The notes: generated by a model from the sequence alone, not told the origin. Positions 27,601 through 36,720 are shown, numbered from the stretch's first letter. The stretch: DNA of 64,000 bases from Acinetobacter sp. WCHA55 (GCF_002165305.2 NZ_CP032286.1:1240001-1304000); one strand, 5' to 3'. Numbers and translations are program-made.

Positions 27601-28398
27601 ATGAAAAAAACTGATGCATTTTTAAAGTGGCAAAAAAATACGCAAGAGATTTTTGATTTTAGTGTATTAGTTCATTACGCAGTACCTGCATTAAAACAAC
27701 AAATAACATTAGTGGAGAAGGGGTATATTCAACAAATTTCACGTCCTGATTACTATAAAAGCCATAAGCCCAACTATTATTCTTCACCTAATTTACTAAC
27801 AAGTCTTAAAAGGAGGACAGCAGGTTATAAGTCTCATGTATCAGATTATCTCTTATTATCACTTTTTAGTTACTTCGAAGCTTTTGTTATTGATGTGATA
27901 AATGAGTTTTTAGATTTCCATGGTGGAATTTCAAATTTTCAAAGCTATGCTACTAAAAAATCAAAACATTCTATGAGCGTACTAAGTGGTTTGCCAAATG
28001 TAAAAAAATATAAGAATAAACTTAAACCTACTGATGCTAAAAACCAGCCAGATAGAAAACAGGCTACATTTGAACTAAAGAAAGCTAATTATAGATTTCC
28101 AAGTGACCATTTTGCATCATATGGTATTTTTATGTTAGGTAAGAAAATTAATGATTTAAAAGCGAGAGATATACCAGAAGTCTTAATTAATGTTTTATTA
28201 ATTGATTTAAGCGATCAGGAAAAACAAACTTATCATGATATTAGAAATATAAGAAATAGTATTGCACATGGTCAATTAGTTCATTTAGATATTGAAAAAG
28301 TAACAAAGCACAATGATACTTTGATGAATTTAGCAAAGAAAGTTAATAATCATGTTTGTGAATTTTTCAAAGTTTACGAAAATAGATTTTTTGGCTGA
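27601..28398 (+). CDS. HEPN-domain protein, RiboL-PSP-HEPN-like (putative ribonuclease)
   Basis: This 265-residue, AT-rich gene product has a C-terminal motif RNSIAHG at residues 218-224, the Rx4H signature of HEPN ribonucleases, within RNIRNSIAHG. A long N-terminal region with the SLFSYFEAFVIDVINEFLDF helix fits the RiboL-PSP-HEPN type seen in toxin and defence settings. I took the ATG at 27601. An ATG at 27544 would add 19 residues, with no ribosome site for either. The neighbours are acnB and a small hypothetical gene, so no antitoxin nucleotidyltransferase is linked. The composition is lower in G+C than around it, suggesting transfer. Whether it is toxic or regulatory is unknown. Confidence 0.6.
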   Translation: MKKTDAFLKWQKNTQEIFDFSVLVHYAVPALKQQITLVEKGYIQQISRPDYYKSHKPNYYSSPNLLTSLKRRTAGYKSHVSDYLLLSLFSYFEAFVIDVINEFLDFHGGISNFQSYATKKSKHSMSVLSGLPNVKKYKNKLKPTDAKNQPDRKQATFELKKANYRFPSDHFASYGIFMLGKKINDLKARDIPEVLINVLLIDLSDQEKQTYHDIRNIRNSIAHGQLVHLDIEKVTKHNDTLMNLAKKVNNHVCEFFKVYENRFFG

Positions 28399-28427
28399 TT
28401 ACTATAGTTATTAAGAGTTATTATTGT

Positions 28428-28643
28428 ATGCCCAAACAATCCCGATTCCTCTGCATAGGTGGATTTCTTAACGGTTCAGCCGTGAAAGAACAAGGTGACA
28501 GCTTTGTCTGTGTCGAAAATGGCAAGCAAGTCACTTATCGAAAAATGGAAATTTTCCATCAAGACTCATGGGATCACGACTACTATGTCTATGAAACGAC
28601 GACAGATAAACAAGCTAGAAATTGGGTGTACGACATTGAGTAA
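28428..28643 (+). CDS. Small hypothetical protein, 71 aa
   Basis: This 71-residue soluble protein has a likely beta-strand fold (FLCIGGFLNGSAV, SFVCVENGKQVTYRK) and an acidic aromatic C-terminal part. It follows the HEPN gene by 29 bp, and codon use is closer to the normal core than that gene. No family is recognised. A terminator follows 28 bp after the stop. It could be the last gene of a two-gene unit with the HEPN gene, or an independent core gene. The sequence does not decide. Confidence 0.6.
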   Translation: MPKQSRFLCIGGFLNGSAVKEQGDSFVCVENGKQVTYRKMEIFHQDSWDHDYYVYETTTDKQARNWVYDIE

Positions 28644-28671
28644 GTCATCAATAGATTCATAAGTTAACAAC

Positions 28672-28697
28672 AGACCAAAATACACTTGGTCTTTTTT
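28672..28697 (+). terminator. Intrinsic terminator
   Basis: AGACCAA and TTGGTCT form a stem with a T6 tail after the 71-residue hypothetical gene. Confidence 0.8.
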
Positions 28698-28824
28698 ATT
28701 GTTGCTATAATTACAAAAATTAGACCATTGTAAATATTTATTGTTTATTTTTTAGCTATATTCTTGTGAAAAGGAACTTATATCTACAATTCAAATATAT
28801 TAAATCTAAATTAAAGATGTATTT

Positions 28825-28843
28825 GCTAATGATAATTAGTATC
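28825..28843. promoter_or_regulatory. Fur box
   Basis: GCTAATGATAATTAGTATC matches 16 of 19 positions of the classical Fur box. It lies about 200 bp before the receptor start, so the TonB receptor is expected to be iron-repressed. The rest of 28698-29048 holds a 34-codon frame at 28892-28996 but no other convincing gene. Confidence 0.8.
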
Positions 28844-29048
28844 ACTTGCGTTATTTTTTGTTTATAATTTTTCGACATGGATTGATATGTAATGACTCAA
28901 ACCGCTGAGATGTTCGAAAAGGATTTTACGAATCTTAGTGCTTGTGATGCTACGTACTTGTTTTACTTAAGCATACTAGGCACGTGTGCACTTTAAAATT
29001 ATCAATTCATTGTCTTATTTTTTTCTTATTTGCTGTGAATATCCTGAT

Positions 29049-31280
29049 ATGTTTAAAACTCCTCTGTCTACGCAAAAGCCACTTTATTTGGCTATGCAAA
29101 TTATTTTCCTGTCTTCAACTGCCATGCTGTCTATAACACATGCAAACACCCTGGAAGAGGATGAGGCGAATGCAACGTCTCAGCCAAATGCACAGTTGGC
29201 GACCATTACCCTTACAGCCCAAGACAAAACAGCAGTTACCGAAAATACAGGCAGCTATACGACGAGTAGCACAAATACGGCAACCAAGTTAAATTTATCA
29301 CTGCGTGAAACCCCACAAACAGTCAAAGTATATACCCGTGAATATTTAGATGACCGTAACATTGAGTCCTTCCAAGATTTGATGAGTAATATTACTGGGG
29401 TATCGACTCCACGTACGGATGAGCGTCAACGTCCTTATGCGCGTGGTTTTGATGTAGATTATTTCCTTATAGATGGTAAACCTACAACAGCAAATCTTGT
29501 GGCTGGTGACCTTGATTTAAGTATTTATGATCGTGTCGAAGTGGTTAAAGGTGCAAATGGCTTAACGACTGGAGCAGGAAGTCCTGCGATGGGCATCAAT
29601 TTGATTCGGAAGCATGCAAACTCTAAGGTGTTTTCTGGTTCAGTTAATGCCTCTGTGGGTTCATGGAATAGTTATTCAAGCTCGGCAGATCTATCTGCAC
29701 CTTTAAATAATGATGGCTCACTTCGTGGTCGTGTTTTCGTAAAGCATTCTGATGAAGATTCATTTATGGATTTTTATGAGAAAGAGCGAAATATTGTTTA
29801 TGGTGCAATTGATTATGATATTAGTGATAAAACACTATTATCTTTGGCTGCCTCTTATCAAGAATTAAACCGAAATGGAGTACGCTGGGGTGGCTTACCT
29901 GCGTTTTATACGGATGGTTCAAGAACGAATTTTGATCGATCTTTAACGGTAAGTTCAGACTGGACATATTGGGACGCAAAAACGACGATGCTTTTTGCTG
30001 ACTTAAAGCATACTTTGTTTAACGATGTAAGCTTAAACCTTTCATATTTATACAGACAGGAAGATTCATCTTCAAACTTATTGTATACAACAGGGAAAGT
30101 GATTAAAGAAACAAATAAACTTCCAGTCTATAATGAGACTACCGAAAAGTATAATGTTTCTGTTTATGCAGATGATCAGCGTACTGATGAAAATAATGTT
30201 GATGCTTATATCACAGCACCTTTCACACTTGCTGGTCGTGAGCAAGAGATTGTATTTGGTGGTGCATGGAATAAAACAGAACTAAAGAAAAATAATTATG
30301 GAGGTTCTTATTATACGGGGGGTAATGTATTAAATGTAGATGCCTTAGACTTTAATGACATGAATACCCAAATTGTTGTACCTATCGAAAAAAATCAACG
30401 AGGTGTGTTAAATAATACAGTTCAAACGGCGGGCTATATTTCAGGTAAATTCCATATTCTAGATCCTTTAAAAGCCGTTACAGGTGTTCGTGTTTCTAAT
30501 TGGGAATACGAAGCAGTAGATGGTAAAAGGAATAGAGAGTTCAATAATGAAGTAACACCTTACTTCGGTCTTATTTATGATTTTGCACGTGATTATTCTG
30601 CATATGCGAGTTATACCAGTATTTTTAAACCTCAAGATAGAAGGGATGTGAATGCTAATTTCCTTGATCCTATTGATGGTAAAAGCTATGAAATGGGTTT
30701 AAAAGCTGAGTATTTTGATGGGAAGTTGAATGCGGCTTTATCTATTTTCAGGATAGAACAAGATAATGTTGCAGAGCAATTATATGATTCACAGGGAAAA
30801 GAAGTAAAAGTTAAAGATAGCAACGGGGTAGATACTTCAGAAAATGCTTATTTTGCGGCTGAAGGTGTAACCAGTAAAGGGGTTGAACTCAATATTGATG
30901 GTGAGTTTAATGAGAATTGGGGGCTCAGCTTTGGTGTTGCCAATTTTGATGCGAAGGACGCTAAGGGTGTTGATTATAACTCTACAAGTTCTCGGACTAC
31001 GGCAGACTTATTTGTTAAATATAAAAATGAAGCGTGGTATGCCGGTGCTGGTCTAAATTATTTTAGTAAAATTTATAAGGGCACAGGTGCGACACGAGTG
31101 GACAGAGGTGATTTGTATCTTGCAAATGCAATGCTGGGTTATAAGTTTGATTCAAACTTTAGTACACAACTGAATGTAAATAATTTATTTGATAAAAAAT
31201 ATTATGATGGAATAGGCTCAGATTCAATGATTTGGGGCGAACCAAGAAATGCAACACTAAGCTTTCATTATAAGTTTTAA
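29049..31280 (+). CDS. TonB-dependent ferric-siderophore receptor (FhuE/FpvA type)
   Basis: This 743-residue outer-membrane receptor imports a ferric siderophore. After the signal peptide (cleavage near ITHA|NT), a plug domain (about 60-200) shows the SLRETPQTV motif, the FDVDYFLIDG segment and the VEVVKGANGLTTGAGSP loop characteristic of FhuE/FpvA-type hydroxamate or pyoverdine-like receptors. The ~540-residue barrel ends in NATLSFHYKF, a canonical terminal Phe. There is no STN signalling domain, so no sigma/anti-sigma partner is expected. ATG 29049 gives a standard signal peptide, whereas GTG 28986 would add 21 residues. A Fur box lies upstream. No biosynthesis genes are nearby, so it may use siderophores made by other organisms. 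Confidence 0.85.
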   Translation: MFKTPLSTQKPLYLAMQIIFLSSTAMLSITHANTLEEDEANATSQPNAQLATITLTAQDKTAVTENTGSYTTSSTNTATKLNLSLRETPQTVKVYTREYLDDRNIESFQDLMSNITGVSTPRTDERQRPYARGFDVDYFLIDGKPTTANLVAGDLDLSIYDRVEVVKGANGLTTGAGSPAMGINLIRKHANSKVFSGSVNASVGSWNSYSSSADLSAPLNNDGSLRGRVFVKHSDEDSFMDFYEKERNIVYGAIDYDISDKTLLSLAASYQELNRNGVRWGGLPAFYTDGSRTNFDRSLTVSSDWTYWDAKTTMLFADLKHTLFNDVSLNLSYLYRQEDSSSNLLYTTGKVIKETNKLPVYNETTEKYNVSVYADDQRTDENNVDAYITAPFTLAGREQEIVFGGAWNKTELKKNNYGGSYYTGGNVLNVDALDFNDMNTQIVVPIEKNQRGVLNNTVQTAGYISGKFHILDPLKAVTGVRVSNWEYEAVDGKRNREFNNEVTPYFGLIYDFARDYSAYASYTSIFKPQDRRDVNANFLDPIDGKSYEMGLKAEYFDGKLNAALSIFRIEQDNVAEQLYDSQGKEVKVKDSNGVDTSENAYFAAEGVTSKGVELNIDGEFNENWGLSFGVANFDAKDAKGVDYNSTSSRTTADLFVKYKNEAWYAGAGLNYFSKIYKGTGATRVDRGDLYLANAMLGYKFDSNFSTQLNVNNLFDKKYYDGIGSDSMIWGEPRNATLSFHYKF

Positions 31281-31301
31281 TATTAAAGTTACGTTGCTAT
31301 A

Positions 31302-31335
31302 AAAATAAAAGACCCAATTGGGTCTTTTATTTTTA
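31302..31335. terminator. Perfect palindromic terminator
   Basis: AAAATAAAAGACCC and GGGTCTTTTATTTT flank an AATT loop after the siderophore-receptor gene. Confidence 0.88.
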
Positions 31336-31480
31336 CGATGATGTATTCTTATAATACTGAGCTTAGTTTTAAAACATCATGTAATCTAAAGCATAGAAAT
31401 TGTACATTAAAAAAATTTAGCCTGTTCACCACTGACTTATCTGTTTTAGAATTAATGCAATAAGCATCATTGGATATCTC

Positions 31481-32704
31481 ATGAACTATCAATTCGATGC
31501 ATTTATGACCATTGTTGCAGCAGTTGCTGTGCTATTGGTCGGTTATGTATTTGTGAATAAAGTCAGTATTTTAAAAAAATATAACATTCCTGAACCTGTT
31601 GCAGGTGGATTGGTTGCAGCTGTTATTACTTATATTTTGTTTAAAAGTTCAAACATAACCGTCAACTTTAATACCAATATTCAGCAAATTTTTATGCTGA
31701 TGTTCTTTACCTCTGTGGGGTTAAGTGCAAGCTTTGTTAAGCTCAAAGAAGGCGGGAAGTCGCTGCTTATATTTTTACTCTGCGTTATTGTATTTGTTCT
31801 GCTGCAAAATGTGGTTGGTATTAGCCTTGCCACAGTTTTAGGTCTAGACCCGTTGATTGGTTTAATTACTGGTTCAGTCACACTCACAGGTGGTCATGGG
31901 ACAGCAGGAGCGTGGGGCACGATATTTGAAAATGAACACGGTGTGCAGGGTGCGATTGTATTGGGCATGGCAAGTGCAACATTTGGTTTGATCATAGGTG
32001 GGGTAATAGGTGGGCCTATCGCTAAATTTCTGATACGTCGCTACCAGTTAGCTGAAGAAATTCCAGCAGCAACAGGGCGTAATGAAGCGCCACCTTCAGC
32101 ACAAACGGCTCCATTTGAATTTCCTGAAAAAACACGTTTGATTACGGCAGATGATGCGGTCAAAACCATGGGGATGTTTGCCCTTTGCATCAGCTTCGCA
32201 TACTTCATGACAGCAGTGGCTAAAGGGCAGTGGTTTGAGCTACCAAGTTTTGTCTGGGCCCTGATGTGTGGAGTGGTTCTGCGTAATATTTTAGAGCATG
32301 GTTTGAAGGTTCAAGTCTTTGACCGTTGCATCGATGTATTTGGTAATGCTTCACTGGCACTATTTTTAGCCATGGCGTTGATGTCCTTACAGCTTTGGTT
32401 GTTGGCAGATTTGGCGGGTCCACTCGTGATTATCTTGATTGTTCAAACACTGTTTTTAGCACTTTATTTGTACTTTGTGACTTTTCGTGTGATGGGTAAG
32501 AACTATGATGCTGCGGTACTCTGTGCAGGCCAATGTGGTGTCAACTTAGGTGCAACACCTACAGCAATTGCCAATATTCAAGCTGTAACCAATACCTATG
32601 GGCCATCCCATAAAGCCTTTTTGATTATCCCGCTGACAGGTGCATTCTTTGTCGATGTTGTGAATGCTTTTGTGATTCAACTTTTAATTGGTATTTTGAG
32701 TTAA
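31481..32704 (+). CDS. gltS: Sodium/glutamate symporter
   Basis: This 407-residue inner-membrane protein has about ten transmembrane segments in the two-fold GltS arrangement. It imports glutamate with sodium. The IPEPVAGGLVAA region near residue 38 and the CGVNLGATPTA region near residue 357 are the two conserved loop motifs, and GGHGTAGAWG (about 141-150) is a further family hallmark. Length matches E. coli GltS (401). The gene is single, with its own terminator. It precedes the Lrp-type gene, which is on the opposite strand. Confidence 0.93.
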   Translation: MNYQFDAFMTIVAAVAVLLVGYVFVNKVSILKKYNIPEPVAGGLVAAVITYILFKSSNITVNFNTNIQQIFMLMFFTSVGLSASFVKLKEGGKSLLIFLLCVIVFVLLQNVVGISLATVLGLDPLIGLITGSVTLTGGHGTAGAWGTIFENEHGVQGAIVLGMASATFGLIIGGVIGGPIAKFLIRRYQLAEEIPAATGRNEAPPSAQTAPFEFPEKTRLITADDAVKTMGMFALCISFAYFMTAVAKGQWFELPSFVWALMCGVVLRNILEHGLKVQVFDRCIDVFGNASLALFLAMALMSLQLWLLADLAGPLVIILIVQTLFLALYLYFVTFRVMGKNYDAAVLCAGQCGVNLGATPTAIANIQAVTNTYGPSHKAFLIIPLTGAFFVDVVNAFVIQLLIGILS

Positions 32705-32727
32705 AATTTCAGGGATGATATAGCCAA

Positions 32728-32754
32728 TAAAAAAGTACCTATGGGTGCTTTTTT
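32728..32754 (+). terminator. Intrinsic terminator of gltS
   Basis: AAAAAAGTACC and GGTGCTTTTTT form a stem around TATG, followed by a T-tract. Confidence 0.75.
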
Positions 32755-32824
32755 GTTGTATAAACATTTGTATTTTAATGATTTTATCTATTTAAAATAC
32801 CTGTATTCTAAAACCCATAGGCAT

Positions 32825-32848
32825 TAAAAAGCCCCATGGTTAGGGGCT
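32825..32848 (-). terminator. Intrinsic terminator of the Lrp-type gene
   Basis: AGCCCC and GGGGCT pair with a short loop. On the minus strand the stem is followed by a T-tract (complement of the A5 at 32825-32829). A second perfect hairpin, GTATGTAC/GTACATAC, lies beside it at 32853-32875. Confidence 0.75.
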
Positions 32849-32935
32849 AGTCGTATGTACATCTAAGGTACATACTGTAAGAGGCTCATCTCATACTGAG
32901 GGTATTAAACCACATTTACACAATATTTGCAGCAA

Positions 32936-33421
32936 TCACTCAATCATAATAAGGTCGGATTTATTTTCGAGTTTCAAAGGACGTAAGGCAAAAATAGAGC
33001 GTGTATGACGCACACCTTTCATTGAGTATAGGTTTTTACGTAAAAAGCGCTCATAGTGTTCTGCATTTTTCACTGCGACTTTGAGTAAGTAGTCGTAATC
33101 ACCAGTTACTAGATGTGCTTCAACCACTTCAGGCATGTAAGCAAGTGCTTCACTAAATTGCTCTAAGATTTCATCATCATGGCGTTCAAGCGTAATTTCG
33201 ATAAAAAACAGCTCATTAATCCCAATGGCTTTTGAATTAATCTTCGCTGTATAGCCTTCAATAATATTGAGATTTTCTAGGCGTTTTACACGTGTCCAGC
33301 ACGGAGAAGAAGACAACCCAACTTTCTCAGCCAACTGGGTAACGGTCAGGCGGCCATCTTGGCGAAGTTCAGACAAAATACGGCGGTCAATTTTATCTAA
33401 AACGTAGTGAGCGTCATTCAT
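32936..33421 (-). CDS. Lrp/AsnC-family transcriptional regulator
   Basis: This 161-residue regulator has an N-terminal winged HTH (about 8-65, DRRILSELRQDGR...VGLSSSPCWTRVKRLE) and a C-terminal RAM/ligand-binding domain (about 75-150, VVEAHLVTGDYDYLLKV). It is a full-length Lrp-type protein of the kind that senses leucine or a branched-chain amino acid. The context is a transport block with GltS, an amino-acid permease and BrnQ nearby. It may control that permease or act globally. AGGA precedes the ATG. It is probably autoregulated from the 216-bp region upstream, but no operator could be assigned. Confidence 0.85.
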   Translation of the reverse strand: MNDAHYVLDKIDRRILSELRQDGRLTVTQLAEKVGLSSSPCWTRVKRLENLNIIEGYTAKINSKAIGINELFFIEITLERHDDEILEQFSEALAYMPEVVEAHLVTGDYDYLLKVAVKNAEHYERFLRKNLYSMKGVRHTRSIFALRPLKLENKSDLIMIE

Positions 33422-33637
33422 AACGTATTCCTGCGTATAATTTTCTTTATAAACTATTTTATGTGAAAATATTTCTCAATAAATACTGAAAATAAGCAAA
33501 TAAAAGAGAAACACTCTGCATTGGTCATGACTACAATAAAGTGATTCAATCAAAGCCATTTGGGAAATTGGATTTGATTTGCAAGCAGCGCCCTTAAAGG
33601 GAAGGGTGCCTTTTGACGGCGCTGTTTGCTGACTTAT

Positions 33638-35002
33638 TTATGGTATTTTTTGCGTTTTTGATCTGTGTTTAAACCAGTAAGTTAGAGTTAAGCAGCCAAT
33701 CCAGAGTGGGATCAATGCCACCGCAATACGCATATCAGGTGTCAGCCACATCACTACTAAAATACCGAGCATAAATGCAATACAGATATAGTTGCTGATA
33801 GGGTAAATCAAAGTTGGAAACAAGGTTGATTTTTTCAATGCCAGCATACGTTGCTTAAATTTTAAATGAGTCAACGCCAACATCATCCAGTTAATCACAA
33901 TGGCTGAAACTACAAGACTCATCAGTAGCTTAAAGGCTTTTTCTGGGAAGATATAATTCAAGACGACACATAGTAAGGTCACCAATGCAGAACATAAAAT
34001 GGCTGCATAAGGGATGCCACGCTGGTTAATTTTCTTTAAAAACCGTGGGGCATTACCTTGTTCTGCTAGACCTAATAGCATACGACTCGTGCCATAGCTA
34101 GTACCGTTATACACCGAGATAGCTGCGGTTAAGACTACAAAATTCAGCACAGTTGCAACGCCTTGACTACCTAGGGAGTCAAAAATCAAAACAAAAGGAC
34201 TACCGCCTTCTGCAATTTGATTCCATGGAAACAACGAGAGCAGAACGATGATCGTAAGCACATAAAACAGCAACACACGATAGACAATTTGATTGACTGC
34301 TTTAGGAATAGTTGTGGTCGGATTTTTAGTTTCCGCAGCTGCAATACCAACGAGTTCAATGCCGCCAAAGGAAAACATAATGATCGCCATCGCCATGATT
34401 AGGCCAGAAATTCCATTGGGAAAGAAACCGCCTAGAGCCCATAGGTTGGAAATAGAGGCATGTGCACCACCGTGACCACTTGCCAGTAACCAAGCACCAT
34501 ATCCAATCATGCCAATGATCGCGAGAATTTTAATCATCGAGAATAAAAACTCTGTTTCACCAAAGACTTTGACATGCAGCAGGTTGATGGCATTGATCAG
34601 TACAAAAAAACCAAGCGCTGAGATCCATGTGGGAATTTCAGGCCACCAATACTGGACATAGAGGCCTATGGCACTTAATTCTGCCATGCAGACCAAGACA
34701 TTGAGTACCCAATAATTCCAACCCGACATAAAGCCTGCAAAAGGGCTCCAAAACTTATAGGCAAAATAACTAAAAGAGCCACTCACGGGTTCTTCAACCA
34801 CCATTTCACCCAACTGACGCATCATAAAAAATGCTATTAAGCCCGCTAGAGCGTAACCTAAAATAACAGAAGGGCCAGCTAGTTTAATGGTTTGAGAAAT
34901 GCCTAAAAATAGACCTGTACCAATAGAGCCGCCTAAAGCAATCAGCTGAATATGGCGGTTGCTCAGCCCATGCTTAAGCTGAGGTTGCTGTTGTGCAGAC
35001 AT
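33638..35002 (-). CDS. Amino-acid permease (APC superfamily, AAT family)
   Basis: This 454-residue inner-membrane transporter has about 12 hydrophobic segments. It starts with LKHGLSNRHIQLIALGGSIGTGLF, the AAT-family signature, with the GGSIGTGLF substrate-binding loop in TM1 and EEPVSGSFSYFAYKFW after TM2. The family includes AroP, PheP, ProY and GabP, and the substrate cannot be read from the sequence. The start is ATG 35002 with GAGATGGATG upstream. A perfect CRP-type palindrome lies 20-39 bp upstream, suggesting carbon-source control. It is on the same strand as the Lrp-type gene 216 bp downstream, which may be its regulator. Confidence 0.88.
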   Translation of the reverse strand: MSAQQQPQLKHGLSNRHIQLIALGGSIGTGLFLGISQTIKLAGPSVILGYALAGLIAFFMMRQLGEMVVEEPVSGSFSYFAYKFWSPFAGFMSGWNYWVLNVLVCMAELSAIGLYVQYWWPEIPTWISALGFFVLINAINLLHVKVFGETEFLFSMIKILAIIGMIGYGAWLLASGHGGAHASISNLWALGGFFPNGISGLIMAMAIIMFSFGGIELVGIAAAETKNPTTTIPKAVNQIVYRVLLFYVLTIIVLLSLFPWNQIAEGGSPFVLIFDSLGSQGVATVLNFVVLTAAISVYNGTSYGTSRMLLGLAEQGNAPRFLKKINQRGIPYAAILCSALVTLLCVVLNYIFPEKAFKLLMSLVVSAIVINWMMLALTHLKFKQRMLALKKSTLFPTLIYPISNYICIAFMLGILVVMWLTPDMRIAVALIPLWIGCLTLTYWFKHRSKTQKIP

Positions 35003-35021
35003 GATTCATCCATCTCTAGCA

Positions 35022-35041
35022 CATGTGATAGACATCACATG
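35022..35041. promoter_or_regulatory. Perfect CRP/Vfr-type palindrome
   Basis: CATGTGAT, four bases and ATCACATG form a perfect 8-bp inverted repeat whose core is TGTGA-N6-TCACA, the CRP/Vfr consensus. It lies 20-39 bp upstream of the permease start codon. Placement this close to the start could repress, or sit in the leader, rather than activate. Confidence 0.6.
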
Positions 35042-35157
35042 AACTATGACTTAATAAAAATTCGTGGTGGAAATATAATATTTATTTATCGATTAATGAA
35101 ATTAAATTTATCAATAGCGTTGGTTTTTATCTGAAACTTGCAATTTTGCGGTGAAAA

Positions 35158-35191
35158 TAAAGCCAGTCAAGAAAGTGCTGCTTGAACTGGC
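35158..35191 (-). terminator. Terminator-like hairpin after the hydrolase gene
   Basis: Reading the minus strand, GCCAGTTCAAG and CTTGACTGGC form a one-bulge stem followed by TTTATTTTC. It lies 28 bp past the hydrolase stop codon. Confidence 0.55.
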
Positions 35192-35218
35192 GATAGGCTT
35201 GGCTTGATATGCGCCGCC

Positions 35219-36076
35219 TTAAGATGAAAGCTGTGCTGCAATTTCAGGCCATATGTTTTGATGGGAGCGCTTAAACATCGCCATATGACCAATGGCTTTG
35301 TGGCCATATGCCTGTGGTTTGAGTTCAATTTGATCTGTGTGTGCATTTGGGTAAAGGCTGAGTAAGCCTTTAACATTCACTTGTGTGGCAATTTCATCAT
35401 CCGTGGCCCAAATAGCTGTGATTGGACAGCGAATATCATGGTGGAAATCATCTTGTACTGTTTTGCCTAAGGCATTAATTACATAACCGGGTTTGCTGCA
35501 AAACTGTGCCCAATCACGCGCCACATCTTTGGGTAGGTTTTCGCCCATGCCAATGGCATTGGTCGGTCCATAGCCTAAGGTATAACGTGCAATAGGAAAG
35601 ATCAGTTTAAACATCATAGGAGCCAGAAGTTTAGTACGACCTTTTAAGTCTTTTACATGACCTGTTGAGCCTGCAACAGCAACGACCTTTGCGACTTTTT
35701 CATAGTTTGGATTAATACCCAAAAGTTGCCCGCCTGCACTATGACCGAGCAAGATCACTTGTGTCGCTTGGGTTTTATTCAATAGTGCTTCCATCGCCGC
35801 TGGGATATCCAATTGCCCCCATTGCACGATGCTGGCTTTCGACTTTTTCAGTGGTTCATGCAAAGATTCACCAATGCCGCGGAAGTCAAAAACCAAAACA
35901 GCATAGCCTTGTTCTGCAAGCCATGATGCAAAATGGTGGTAAAACTGTTGGGTAATCCCTGTGGCAGGGCAGATTAATACAGGTAAAGCTTGTTGTGTAC
36001 CTTTGGGTGCGTAAAAGCGTCCACTGAGTGAATAATGGTCAGAGCAGATAATAGCTAAAGGTTCGTAATTTTGCAT
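35219..36076 (-). CDS. Alpha/beta hydrolase
   Basis: This 285-residue soluble alpha/beta hydrolase has the nucleophile elbow GHSAGG (serine near 112), an HGGG-like oxyanion region replaced by CPATGITQ, a Gly/Asp-rich FRGIGES strand, and the acid/base pair expected near ATDDE and GHKAIGHM. The closest pattern is a serine-aminopeptidase S33/esterase-type hydrolase. No substrate is evident. It is a single gene, opposite to the membrane-protein gene at 36200, with 123 bp between them. There is no signal peptide, so it is cytoplasmic. Proteins of this type often handle lipid or xenobiotic esters. Confidence 0.75.
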   Translation of the reverse strand: MQNYEPLAIICSDHYSLSGRFYAPKGTQQALPVLICPATGITQQFYHHFASWLAEQGYAVLVFDFRGIGESLHEPLKKSKASIVQWGQLDIPAAMEALLNKTQATQVILLGHSAGGQLLGINPNYEKVAKVVAVAGSTGHVKDLKGRTKLLAPMMFKLIFPIARYTLGYGPTNAIGMGENLPKDVARDWAQFCSKPGYVINALGKTVQDDFHHDIRCPITAIWATDDEIATQVNVKGLLSLYPNAHTDQIELKPQAYGHKAIGHMAMFKRSHQNIWPEIAAQLSS

Positions 36077-36199
36077 AATCGGTTAAGCATTGAATTTTTT
36101 TCTACTCTACCTAAGTTCCAAAAAGAAACTTATCTAATCTATGACTTTGAAGTCAAGTAGATCTGTATAGAATAGGGTGAAAATAAAAAAGGAAAACAC

Positions 36200-36658
36200 A
36201 TGCAGTTTGTTGAATTAGATATGTCGGTAAAATTTGCACTTTTATTTAGTGGGATTTTTCTATTTGTTGGGATGCTGACAGGGGTATGGAAATATGCACA
36301 AATACGCCATTCACCGCAGTTTCGCGCGCACTATTATGTAGATATCGCACATCGCAGCAGTTTGTTATATGCACCTGCAAGTTTAATTATTGCGGTCATG
36401 GCCACAATTTCTGTTTGGCCTGAACCTGTGAACATGCTGTTTGTGGGAATCAATTTATTCTTTTTTAGCTTCTCTATACTGAGCTATATTGCTCATGGGA
36501 TATTGCAAGACACCAATAACCAATTCCGCAGTCCGCATGTTTTAGGCAAATGGACTTTACCCAAATCAATCATGTTAATGGCAATGATGGCGTTAGTTGT
36601 GGGGGAAATTGTGGCGACGTTGGGCTTGTTGTGGGGAATGTTTTTAGGTTTGTTTTAA
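36200..36658 (+). CDS. Four-helix membrane protein, 152 aa
   Basis: The 152-residue product has four hydrophobic segments (about 12-30, 53-73, 77-98 and 123-150), with short charged loops carrying the RHSPQFRAHYYVDIAHR stretch. It is an inner-membrane protein of unknown family. AAGGAAA precedes the ATG, and a second in-frame ATG at 36221 is possible. It stands divergent from the hydrolase gene and convergent with a smaller membrane-protein gene. A perfect 10-bp hairpin lies after it. Confidence 0.7.
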   Translation: MQFVELDMSVKFALLFSGIFLFVGMLTGVWKYAQIRHSPQFRAHYYVDIAHRSSLLYAPASLIIAVMATISVWPEPVNMLFVGINLFFFSFSILSYIAHGILQDTNNQFRSPHVLGKWTLPKSIMLMAMMALVVGEIVATLGLLWGMFLGLF

Positions 36659-36696
36659 GTTGTTCTTATAGTTTTTTAATTTTTATACTTTTACAA

Positions 36697-36720
36697 AGGT
36701 GGATGACTCATCATCCACCT
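36697..36720. terminator. Perfect 10-bp hairpin between convergent genes
   Basis: AGGTGGATGA and TCATCCACCT enclose a CTCA loop between the genes at 36200 and 36726. No strong T-tail exists on either strand, so it may be a weak terminator. Confidence 0.55.

Noticed and set aside
28986..29048. GTG start extending the siderophore receptor by 21 residues
   Set aside because: It would place a second hydrophobic stretch ahead of a standard signal peptide. ATG 29049 is the more likely start.
33580..33632. CAGCGCC/GGCGCTG arms after the amino-acid permease gene
   Set aside because: The stem is real but has a loop of about 25 bases and no T-tract, so it is not a clear terminator.
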